A DNA stretch of 64,000 bases from Micromonospora cathayae. Lineage in GTDB: Bacteria; Actinomycetota; Actinomycetes; Mycobacteriales; Micromonosporaceae. How positions within the stretch are numbered: the stretch's first letter is position 1; every line of letters begins with the position of its first letter. Shown here piece after piece: positions 16,453-23,399 of this stretch. A program made the translations under genes and the position numbers. Location of the stretch: contig NZ_CP118615.1 in NCBI RefSeq assembly GCF_028993575.1, forward strand, positions 1 through 64,000. Direction: 5' to 3'. Below the pieces are notes generated by a model. The model ran no database searches. It saw only the letters and a list, made by a program, of their open reading frames with translations, and was not told where the DNA came from.

Positions 16453-16749
16453 GTGGGCACGTACCAGAAACCGAGAGTCACGGCTTCTGCGGCACTGCCA
16501 GCCGGCCCCGAGCAGCCGCCACCCGGCTCGACGGACCTCCGGGGCACGAGGGGCGGCGGGACGCTGGTGGCGCTGGTGATCCTGGCCGGCATCGGCCTGG
16601 CCCTGTTCAGCGTCTTCGTCAGCGGCGCGTGGTCGCCCTCCGGTGGGGGTCAACACGTCGCCCGGTCGACGGCGGACTGGGCCGGCACTCTGGCCCAGGT
16701 GCTGCGCCTCAGCCTGGTCGCGGCCAGCCGGAGCGTCTCGTCGGCCTGA
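16453..16749 (+). CDS. Small single-pass membrane protein, unknown
   Basis: 98 aa from the GTG at 16453. I chose this start because everything in frame upstream is the translated repeat array. An N-terminal Pro/Gly-rich cytoplasmic part (~35 aa) is followed by a transmembrane helix at about 38-57 (TLVALVILAGIGLALFSVFV) and a ~40-aa tail ending in SLVAASRSVSSA. No family is recognised. Confidence 0.5.
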   Translation: MGTYQKPRVTASAALPAGPEQPPPGSTDLRGTRGGGTLVALVILAGIGLALFSVFVSGAWSPSGGGQHVARSTADWAGTLAQVLRLSLVAASRSVSSA

Positions 16750-16805
16750 CCCCCACACGGGTCGGGACAACAGCGGACCAGGAGCACGCCCGGCCCGGGT
16801 GGGGG

Positions 16806-17210
16806 TCAGACCACGGCCAGCAGGACGGCCTGCCCGGCCCCGGCCGCGGCGCGGTAGAACTGGCGTAGCAGCGTGTAGTGCGGCGCGAGATAGCTGTCGA
16901 ACTCGTCGTCGCCGTCGTCCCAGATGTTCGGGTACACGTCGGCGGCGCGCAGCGCGGGCACGTCGTACCGGGTGCGGAGCGTCTCGACGGTGACCGCTTC
17001 GAGCCCGGCGGCGATCGTGCGGACCTGCTCCGGGTCGAGCAGCCGGGCCGGGCCGTAACCGATGTCGCCACCGACCGGCCCGCCGCCGAGCACCGCCGCG
17101 CCGGCCCCGGTGCCGGTTTCCCAGGCGGTACCGGTGAGCAGAAAGTGGATGGCGTGCCACGCCTTGTCCAGGGCCGACCGCGTTCCACCCCGTGGGCGGG
17201 TGGCGGGCAT
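16806..17210 (-). CDS. DUF1877-like protein, N-terminally short
   Basis: 134 aa. The core matches DUF1877 (YfbM-like) proteins: DKAWHAIHFLLTG, GYGPARLLDPEQV, ADVYPNIWD and LRQFYRAAAGAGQAVLL. Family members normally carry about 35-50 more residues before DKAWHAIHF; here a stop codon lies just upstream of the only start (ATG at 17210). The protein therefore begins with MPATRPRGGTRSAL instead. It is either a truncated gene or a short variant. It is divergent from yidD, with almost no space between the starts. Confidence 0.65.
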   Translation of the reverse strand: MPATRPRGGTRSALDKAWHAIHFLLTGTAWETGTGAGAAVLGGGPVGGDIGYGPARLLDPEQVRTIAAGLEAVTVETLRTRYDVPALRAADVYPNIWDDGDDEFDSYLAPHYTLLRQFYRAAAGAGQAVLLAVV

Positions 17211-17218
17211 GCCGCATC

Positions 17219-17629
17219 ATGACGCACATGATCAAAATTGGTGGGCACGGCCATCATCACCACCGTCAGCGCAAGCGGAAGCGCAAACGCGACTACTGCG
17301 ACGGCCCGAACTGCGACGGCCCCAACTGCGACGGCCCGGGCTGCTGCGACTTCGGACTCTTCTCCACCCTGCTCACCCTCGGCGCGGTGACCGCCGGGGC
17401 GGTGCGTACGCCGGTCGTCGACCGGGCGGGTCGGGCGGCCATTCTCGGCTACCGCCGGTGGCTGTCGCACCGCTGGCCCGGCCAGTGCCGGTTCACCCCG
17501 ACGTGCAGCGCGTACGGGCTGACCGCCGTCGAACGGTACGGCCTCGCGGTGGGTGGCCGGCTCGCCGCCGACCGGCTGCGGCGCTGCCGTCCCGACGTCC
17601 CACGGGGCACCCACGACCCGGTGCGGTGA
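17219..17629 (+). CDS. yidD: YidD-type membrane protein insertion factor with unusual N-terminus
   Basis: 136 aa. The C-terminal 70 residues are a standard YidD domain (YRRWLSHRWPGQCRFTPTCSAYGL, then RLRRCRP and GTHDPVR), a small membrane-associated protein that assists YidC insertion. The N-terminal ~45 residues are peculiar: GGHGHHHHRQRKRKRKR followed by three near-identical CDGPN/CDGPG units and CC. The His and Cys clusters could bind metal. YidD usually sits in the rnpA-yidC operon; this copy does not, so it is probably a second paralogue. An ATG at 17228 is an alternative start. Confidence 0.88.
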   Translation: MTHMIKIGGHGHHHHRQRKRKRKRDYCDGPNCDGPNCDGPGCCDFGLFSTLLTLGAVTAGAVRTPVVDRAGRAAILGYRRWLSHRWPGQCRFTPTCSAYGLTAVERYGLAVGGRLAADRLRRCRPDVPRGTHDPVR

Positions 17630-17689
17630 GCCGGCGGCGGGGGGAGTTATCGGGTTGACCCGGTCCGGACGGACGGTAGCGTGAACGCC

Positions 17690-17791
17690 GTGAGACCGCT
17701 GGACGCCACGGCCGCCGCCTACGCGCAGTGGGTCCGCCCCGACCTCCCGCTCTACGGCAACGACCACGAGCGCGCCGACTTCGCTCCCTGA
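17690..17791 (+). CDS. Candidate 33-aa leader peptide upstream of an MFS exporter
   Basis: A GTG opens a 33-codon frame (VRPLDATAAAYAQWV, then DLPLYGNDHERADFAP) that stops at 17789-17791. Codon use matches coding sequence here, and the stop overlaps the foot of a hairpin (17791-17817). The exporter starts 55 bp further on. Leader peptides followed by terminators control several resistance and efflux genes by ribosome stalling; that function is inferred for this one. Confidence 0.45.
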   Translation: MRPLDATAAAYAQWVRPDLPLYGNDHERADFAP

Positions 17792-17817
17792 CAGGGCCGT
17801 ACCGCGACGGCCCCTGT
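17791..17817 (+). terminator. Hairpin between leader peptide and MFS gene
   Basis: Stem ACAGGG-CCGT / ACGG-CCCCTGT with one bulge, followed by the pyrimidine-rich CCTTTCTCCTCC. It could be an attenuator for the exporter gene at 17847. Confidence 0.5.
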
Positions 17818-17846
17818 CCTTTCTCCTCCACCGGGAGCGATCCGCC

Positions 17847-19046
17847 ATGTCCACCGACCGTCAGACCCCGATGACCGGACCACCCCGTCCCCGCGTGACC
17901 GAGGTGCTGCGTGCGCCCCAGGTGAGCTGGGTGCTGGTGGCGAGCCTGGTGGGACGCGTCCCGCTGGGCGCCGCCCCGCTGGCCCTGCTGCTGTTCGCCC
18001 GGGACACGATGACCATCTCGCTGGCCGGCCTGCTGGTCGGCGCGTACTCCGCCGGGCTGGCCGTCGGGCAGCCGATGCTGGCCCGGATGGCCGACCGGTG
18101 GCGGCAGCCGCCGGTGATGTGGGCGGCGGTGGCGCTGTCCACGGCCGGCTTCGTGCTCACCGCCGTACGTCCCGCCCCGGCGCTGGCGGTGCTCGCCGCC
18201 GTCGCCGCCGGGCTCGGCGCGCCGCCGTTCGAGGCGGGGCTACGGGTGCTCTGGAAGGACCTCGTCGCCGACCGGCTGCGGCACGCCGCGTACACCCTGG
18301 ACGTGACCATCCAGGAGCTGATCTTCATTGCCGGGCCCTTGTTGACCATGGTGGCGCTGGCCGTCGCCGGACCGGCCGGCGGGCTGCTGGTGATCGCCGC
18401 CGGCCAGGTCGTCGGTACCGCCCTGTTCACCCTCGCCCCGGTGGTGCGAGGCTGGCGCGGCGAGACCGCCGTACGGCACTGGGCCGGTCCGCTGCGCGCG
18501 GCCCGGCTGCGGCTGCTGCTGGCCGTCACCGCCCTGGTCGGCGCGGCGGTGGGAGCCACCACCGTCGCGGTCGCCGGCTACGCCGAGGCCGAAGGGGTAC
18601 GCTCCTGGGCCGGCTGGCTGCTGGCCGCCCAGGCGACCGGGGCGCTGGTCGGCGGGCTGGTCTCCGCCCGGCACACCCCCAGCGACCCACGCCGTCACCT
18701 GCGGCTCGCCGTCGCGCTGCTGGCGGTGGGGTACCTGCCGCTGCTGCTCGTCCCACCGCCGCTGCTGATGGCGGTGGGCATGGCGGTCAGCGGGCTCGCG
18801 CTGCCCACGGTGCTGACCGGCATCTTCCTCAGCGCCGACGGGGCGGCCCCACCGGGCACGGCGGCCGAGTCGTTCGCCTGGGTGGCGACCGCGTTCGCGC
18901 TGGGCAGCGCCGCCGGATCGGCCGTGGACGGTGCGCTGCTCGACACGGTCGGCGGGGTGCTGGTGGGGTTCGCGCCGGCCCCGCTGCTCATCCTCGGCGC
19001 GGCCCTGCTGGTCCGGGTCGGCACGCGGACGGTTCAGCCCCGGTAA
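17847..19046 (+). CDS. MFS transporter (putative efflux)
   Basis: 399 aa with about 12 hydrophobic segments, starting at an ATG preceded by GGGAG. The loop between helices 2 and 3 reads GLAVGQPMLARMADRW, close to the MFS signature, and a long cytosolic loop separates the two six-helix halves (WRGETAVRHWAGPL). The type resembles YbfB/AraJ-like drug/sugar efflux MFS proteins; the substrate cannot be assigned. The upstream leader frame and hairpin suggest inducible expression. Confidence 0.85.
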   Translation: MSTDRQTPMTGPPRPRVTEVLRAPQVSWVLVASLVGRVPLGAAPLALLLFARDTMTISLAGLLVGAYSAGLAVGQPMLARMADRWRQPPVMWAAVALSTAGFVLTAVRPAPALAVLAAVAAGLGAPPFEAGLRVLWKDLVADRLRHAAYTLDVTIQELIFIAGPLLTMVALAVAGPAGGLLVIAAGQVVGTALFTLAPVVRGWRGETAVRHWAGPLRAARLRLLLAVTALVGAAVGATTVAVAGYAEAEGVRSWAGWLLAAQATGALVGGLVSARHTPSDPRRHLRLAVALLAVGYLPLLLVPPPLLMAVGMAVSGLALPTVLTGIFLSADGAAPPGTAAESFAWVATAFALGSAAGSAVDGALLDTVGGVLVGFAPAPLLILGAALLVRVGTRTVQPR

Positions 19047-19216
19047 GGGCCGGGTCCGGCCGGCGTGCGGCAGGTACGGAGCCACGGGACGTCGGTCACG
19101 CAGGGTTCCGGCCCGGTCGCGCTCGCCGCGCCGGCCGTGTCACCGCGTGTTATTGTCCGGCCGCTGTCCCCCATCGCCCGCCCGTACGGACCCACTGTCG
19201 GGAGGACGCCACCCCG

Positions 19217-20428
19217 ATGCCGGTCGTCACCACGCCGTACCTGACGGTGGGAGCCCCGGGCCGTCCCACCGCGCCACCACCACCGTCCCCACCCGTCCCG
19301 GACAACCCGGCCGCCGACGCGCTGGCCCGGGTCTTCACCACGCTACCGATCGTGCTGCGACTGACCTGCGGGATCGCCGGAGCGGCGGCGGCCCTGGCGG
19401 TCCGTAGCGAACCGGTCGACCCGACGCTGCTGGCCGTGGCGGTGGTCGTCCTCACCGGATGGTCGGGGTGGTTCGCGTGGCGGGGTCACCGGTCCGGGCT
19501 CACCGGCCGCCTGGTCGCGGTGGACGTGGCGCTGACCGTCGTCGCCTGTCTGCTCATCCCCCGGTTGGTGGCCGCCGAGGTGCTGCCCGGGGAGGTGAGC
19601 TGGGTGGCGATCCTGGCCAGCACGTCGGTGATCGTGGCTCAGCTCGCCCTGCGTTCCCGCTGGGCGGTGCCGGCCGGGCTGCTGGTCACCGGCGCGTACG
19701 CGGTCGGCGCGCACCTGGCCGGCAACGACGTCGAGGCGATCGCGCACGCGACCACCCTGACCGTGCAGACCGCCTCGGGAACGGCACTCGCGGTGGTGCT
19801 GCGGCGCAGCAGCCGGCGGGCGGACCGGGCCTTCGCCGAGCGGCAGCGCGTCGCCCGGGACGCGGTGATCGCCCGCACCGCCCGCGAGGCCGAGCGGCGA
19901 CAGAACCGGGACCTGCACGACACGGTGCTCTCCACGCTGACCATGGTGGGGCTGGGCGCGGTCCGCGCCGACTCGGTACTGCTGCGGGAACGGGCCGCCG
20001 CCGACCTGCGTACCCTGACCGGCCCCGACCTGCCGGCGCTGGCCGCCACCGTGCCGGTGGCCGACCGGCTGCGGGCGGTGCTCGCCCGGTTCCCCGACCT
20101 GCCGTTGACCACCGAGCTGGGCCCGGTCACGGCACCGGCGGCGGTGGCCGGGGCGGTCGCCGACAGCACCTTCGCCGCCCTCGCCAACGTGGTGCGCCAC
20201 GCGCCCGGCGCGGCCGTACGGCTGCGGCTGGCCGGGGTCGCCGGCACCGTCGTGGTCGAGGTGGTCGACGACGGGCCGGGCTTCGACCCGGTCGGGGTGC
20301 CCGCACACCGGTACGGGCTACGCGAGTCCGTCCGGGGCCGGATGGCGGCGGCCGGTGGCCGGGCCACCGTGGACTCGGCCCCCGGCCGGGGCACCCGGAT
20401 CACCCTGGAGTGGCCGGATGACCGTTGA
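19217..20428 (+). CDS. Sensor histidine kinase (NarL-partner type)
   Basis: 403 aa. The ATG at 19217 is preceded by GGGAGG; an in-frame extension upstream is antisense-like over the MFS gene and is rejected. A Pro-rich N-terminal tail (1-35) leads into a membrane domain of about five or six helices (40-195), then a coiled linker. The HisKA_3 box is RRQNRDLHDTVLST with phosphoacceptor H234. The HATPase_c domain has N324 in NVVRHA, DDGPGFDP (351-358) and the GLRESVRGRMAAAGG lid. It would phosphorylate a LuxR-type regulator, here most likely the product of 21551-22378. Its 3' end overlaps the next gene by 11 bp. Confidence 0.9.
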   Translation: MPVVTTPYLTVGAPGRPTAPPPPSPPVPDNPAADALARVFTTLPIVLRLTCGIAGAAAALAVRSEPVDPTLLAVAVVVLTGWSGWFAWRGHRSGLTGRLVAVDVALTVVACLLIPRLVAAEVLPGEVSWVAILASTSVIVAQLALRSRWAVPAGLLVTGAYAVGAHLAGNDVEAIAHATTLTVQTASGTALAVVLRRSSRRADRAFAERQRVARDAVIARTAREAERRQNRDLHDTVLSTLTMVGLGAVRADSVLLRERAAADLRTLTGPDLPALAATVPVADRLRAVLARFPDLPLTTELGPVTAPAAVAGAVADSTFAALANVVRHAPGAAVRLRLAGVAGTVVVEVVDDGPGFDPVGVPAHRYGLRESVRGRMAAAGGRATVDSAPGRGTRITLEWPDDR

Positions 20429-21581
20429 CTCCTCGATCGCACCGCCGCCGGGGGCGACCGTCGACCCGTCGACCGCACCGACGGCGGGAGCGGTGGCGGT
20501 CGCGGCCAGCTCCGACCGGGCCGCCCGGATCGCCGCACTGGTGATCGCGTACGGCTGGCACCTGCTGATCAGCCTGCCCGCCGTACTGCTGAACTGGTCG
20601 GAGCTGCGGTGGCCGTGGGTGGTCGGCGGCGGTTGGCTGGCGGTGGCGCTGGCCGGCGGTTTCGCGGCCCGGCGGCTGCTGCGCGGCCGGGCGCTGCCGG
20701 CGGGGCCGCTGGTGGTGGGCCTGCTGGTGGTCGACGCGGTGGTCTTCCCGGCCAGCGGGGAGGAGTTCCTGTTCCACTCGGCGAACTGGGGCTGGGGGAC
20801 CGTCGGTTGGTTCGCCATCCTGTTCCTGTGGGGTCGGCCGCTGCGGGAACTGGTCGCCACCATCGCGGCCGGAGCGGTGATCGCGCTGGTCGCGGTACTC
20901 GGGCAGGGCGCGGACGCCGCCGACCTGAGCCGCTACGGGATGTACGTCTACGGGGTGGCGGCCCTGCCGATCGCGCTCGCGGTCGGCGCGGCGACCCTGC
21001 GCACGCTCGCCGCCGAACGGGCCCGGGCCGCCTCGGCCAGCGCGGCGGTGACCGCCCAACGCCTCGCCGCCGCCCGCGCGCAGCGGGACCGGCGGGACCG
21101 GCTGGCCCTGGTCGACGCCACCGCCGGCGACGTTCTCGCCGACCTGGCCGCCGGCCGGGCCGACCCGGCCGATCCGGCGGTGCAGCGACGCTGCGCGTTG
21201 GCCGCGGCCCGGCTGCGCCGGCTGATCGCCGAGTCCGACGACGTGCCCGATCCGCTGCTGCATGAACTGCGGGCCAGCGCCGACCTGGCCGAACGGCGGG
21301 GCGTCGCGGTGGACCTGGTCACCCTGGGTACGCCGCCACCGGTGCCGGTTCCGGTCCGCCGCCGCCTGGTCGATCCACTGGCCGCTGTACTGTCCACCGT
21401 GGACGACCGGGCCCGGCTCACCGTCCTCGCGTCCCCGGACGCGGTGGAGATCAGCCTGGTCACCCCGGACCGGGGCACCCTGGAGGAGGTCGTGCCCCCG
21501 CCCGGGGACGAGCCGGTCGAGTACGAAGACGTTCGGGACGGGGAGGTCAGATGGACGCGGACCCGATGGCAGGCCCGGTGA
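20418..21581 (+). CDS. Histidine-kinase-like membrane protein lacking the phosphoacceptor
   Basis: 387 aa from the ATG at 20418, overlapping the kinase stop. The architecture copies the preceding kinase: an Ala/Pro-rich tail, about six transmembrane helices (35-195), a coiled linker (198-225), then a dimerisation-like helix. Where the kinase has NRDLHDTV, this protein has RRDRLALVDATAGDVL (225-240), with no His. The C-terminal ~100 residues keep the layout of an ATPase domain (PVPVRRRLVDPLAAVL, then strands) but lack N-box, DxGxG and lid motifs. I read it as a degenerate kinase acting as sensor or modulator of its neighbour. Confidence 0.7.
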   Translation: MTVDSSIAPPPGATVDPSTAPTAGAVAVAASSDRAARIAALVIAYGWHLLISLPAVLLNWSELRWPWVVGGGWLAVALAGGFAARRLLRGRALPAGPLVVGLLVVDAVVFPASGEEFLFHSANWGWGTVGWFAILFLWGRPLRELVATIAAGAVIALVAVLGQGADAADLSRYGMYVYGVAALPIALAVGAATLRTLAAERARAASASAAVTAQRLAAARAQRDRRDRLALVDATAGDVLADLAAGRADPADPAVQRRCALAAARLRRLIAESDDVPDPLLHELRASADLAERRGVAVDLVTLGTPPPVPVPVRRRLVDPLAAVLSTVDDRARLTVLASPDAVEISLVTPDRGTLEEVVPPPGDEPVEYEDVRDGEVRWTRTRWQAR

Positions 21582-22378
21582 ACGGCCCCGACACGGCCCC
21601 GCCGGACGGCGGCGAGACGGCCCCGGCGGACGACCGCGACACCACGTCGGCGGCCGGGCCACCGGCACCGGCGGGTGACGACGTGGTGTCGGCGGGCGGG
21701 CGGGCGGTGCGGGTGGCGATCGTCGACGACCATCCGGTGGTCGTCGAGGGCATCCGCTCCTGGCTGGCCGCCGAGCCCCGGCTGACCGTGGTGGCGACCG
21801 GGGACGACCCGGACGTGGTGCTGCGGGCGGCCCCGGACGCCGACGTGGTCCTGCTGGACCTGCGGTTGCACGGCCGGATGGCGGTGGAGAAGGTGACCGA
21901 ACTGAGCGCGGCCGGACGCCGGGTGGTGGTGTACTCCGAACACACCGACCCGGAGACGGTGCTGGCCGTCCTGGACGCCGGCGCGGTGGCGTTCCTCGCC
22001 AAGCACGAGGGCCGGGAGCACTGCGTGGCGACGGTGCTGGCAGCGGCGAGCGACCGGGCGTACGTGCCGCCGACCCTGGCCGGGGCGATCGTCGGTGACG
22101 CCCGCCCGGACCGGCCGGCCCTGTCCGACAAGGAACGCGAGGCGCTGCTGCTGTGGTTCCAGTCGATGTCGAAGGCGTCGGTGGCCCGCCGGATGCGGAT
22201 CAGTGAGCACACGGTGAAGCAGTACGTGGACCGGGCCCGGATCAAGTACACCCGGGCGGGCCGGCCGGCCGCCACCAAGTCGGCGCTGCTGGCCCGGGCG
22301 ATCGAGGACGGCCTCATCCGGCCCGAGGAGATCGGCACGTACCAGTCGTACGCGGCGGACGACCGGCCGACCCCCTAA
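21551..22378 (+). CDS. LuxR/NarL-family response regulator
   Basis: 275 aa. Its ATG lies 31 bp inside the preceding gene and has GGGGAGG upstream, indicating translational coupling. After a 50-residue low-complexity lead, the REC domain spans 53-170 (D59/D60 acidic pair, D103 in LLDLRL, K151 in LAKHEG). The HTH is at about 190-250 (LSDKEREALLLWFQSMSKASVARRM, SEHTVKQYVDRAR). The SEHTVKQY helix with KYTRAGRPA matches the actinobacterial LuxR group paired with HisKA_3 kinases. It should bind DNA when phosphorylated by the kinase at 19217-20428; targets are unknown. Confidence 0.9.
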   Translation: MDADPMAGPVNGPDTAPPDGGETAPADDRDTTSAAGPPAPAGDDVVSAGGRAVRVAIVDDHPVVVEGIRSWLAAEPRLTVVATGDDPDVVLRAAPDADVVLLDLRLHGRMAVEKVTELSAAGRRVVVYSEHTDPETVLAVLDAGAVAFLAKHEGREHCVATVLAAASDRAYVPPTLAGAIVGDARPDRPALSDKEREALLLWFQSMSKASVARRMRISEHTVKQYVDRARIKYTRAGRPAATKSALLARAIEDGLIRPEEIGTYQSYAADDRPTP

Positions 22379-22497
22379 CGGGTGTCATGACAACCGGCCA
22401 CCCGGCAGGCAAGGCTCGACGGAGGACCGCCCCGCTCCGGGTCCCCGGCCCGGGCGTGGTTCCCGTCCGCCACCACCGCGTGCACCCGGGAGGTTCG

Positions 22498-23259
22498 ATG
22501 TCCCCCGACGACGGGTCGCCCTTCTTCATCGCACCGCACCGGTTCGACGCGGCGGAGGCCGCCGACCGGCCGGTCCTCGACCGGCACCTGGCGCCGGTGC
22601 CGGAACCGGGCGAGCGGGCGCTCGGCCGGTACCGGTCGACGCTCGCCGGTCACCTGCTCGGCCCGACCGGGGATCTTCGGCAGTGGGCGCTCGGTCCGGT
22701 CGCCACGGTCACCGTCACCGACCGGCGGATCGTGTACGTCTGCGAGGACCTGACGCTCGCCCAGGTCGGCACCGGTCCCCGGCACCGACGCAGCCTGCGG
22801 GCGGCCCGCCCGGTAAGCGGGCAGATCCGCTGGCAGTGGCCGTCCCGGCTGGAGCTGCGACCGGTCACGCCGGACCAGCCTGCGCAGTCGCGGGACGCCA
22901 GCCCGGACGGCTGCCCCGAGTTGCTGATCGTCTGCGACGCGCTGCGCACGATCCAACAGCCCGCGCTCGGTCTCGGTGGCCTGCCCACCCGGGAGGCCGC
23001 CGCCCTGGCCCGGCTGGTCCGCCGGTCGGTGGCCGGGTTCCGGCTGGCGAACCCGGCCCTGGTGGAGCTGTCGGCGGCCGAACGGGACGTGCTGCTCCGG
23101 CGGGCCGGCACCGCCCCGGTGGTGCACGGAGTCCCGGTCACCCTGCCCGGGGCGCTGCCACTGGAGTTCCTCAGCCGGGACGACTACTACCGGCCGGCCG
23201 GCCGGTCCCGCCGGGTGACCCTGCGCCGACCGGCGGGCCGTCCCGGCTCCGCCTGCTGA
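22498..23259 (+). CDS. Hypothetical protein next to the NACHT gene
   Basis: 253 aa from the ATG at 22498, chosen for GGGAGG five bases upstream; an in-frame ATG at 22387 would add a low-complexity Arg/Pro stretch. Central strands GPVATVTVTDRRIVYVCEDL, then RSLRAARPVSGQIRW, resemble PH/GRAM-like beta domains that read membrane or phosphate ligands, followed by PELLIVCDALRTIQ and helices with TREAAALARLVRRSV. There is no transmembrane segment. No family is named with confidence. It lies 119 bp downstream of the response regulator and 140 bp upstream of the NACHT gene. Confidence 0.65.
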   Translation: MSPDDGSPFFIAPHRFDAAEAADRPVLDRHLAPVPEPGERALGRYRSTLAGHLLGPTGDLRQWALGPVATVTVTDRRIVYVCEDLTLAQVGTGPRHRRSLRAARPVSGQIRWQWPSRLELRPVTPDQPAQSRDASPDGCPELLIVCDALRTIQQPALGLGGLPTREAAALARLVRRSVAGFRLANPALVELSAAERDVLLRRAGTAPVVHGVPVTLPGALPLEFLSRDDYYRPAGRSRRVTLRRPAGRPGSAC

Positions 23260-23399
23260 CAGCTTCCTGATCCACTGTGGACGCGGGACGGCCGACCGTT
23301 TAGGCTCCTCAGCTCGGTGCCGGACGACCTCGGCACCGCGTCGACAAATGCCCAGGGTTCCGACCGGAGACGGCCCGGCCCACGGATGGGGAGCGCCGC

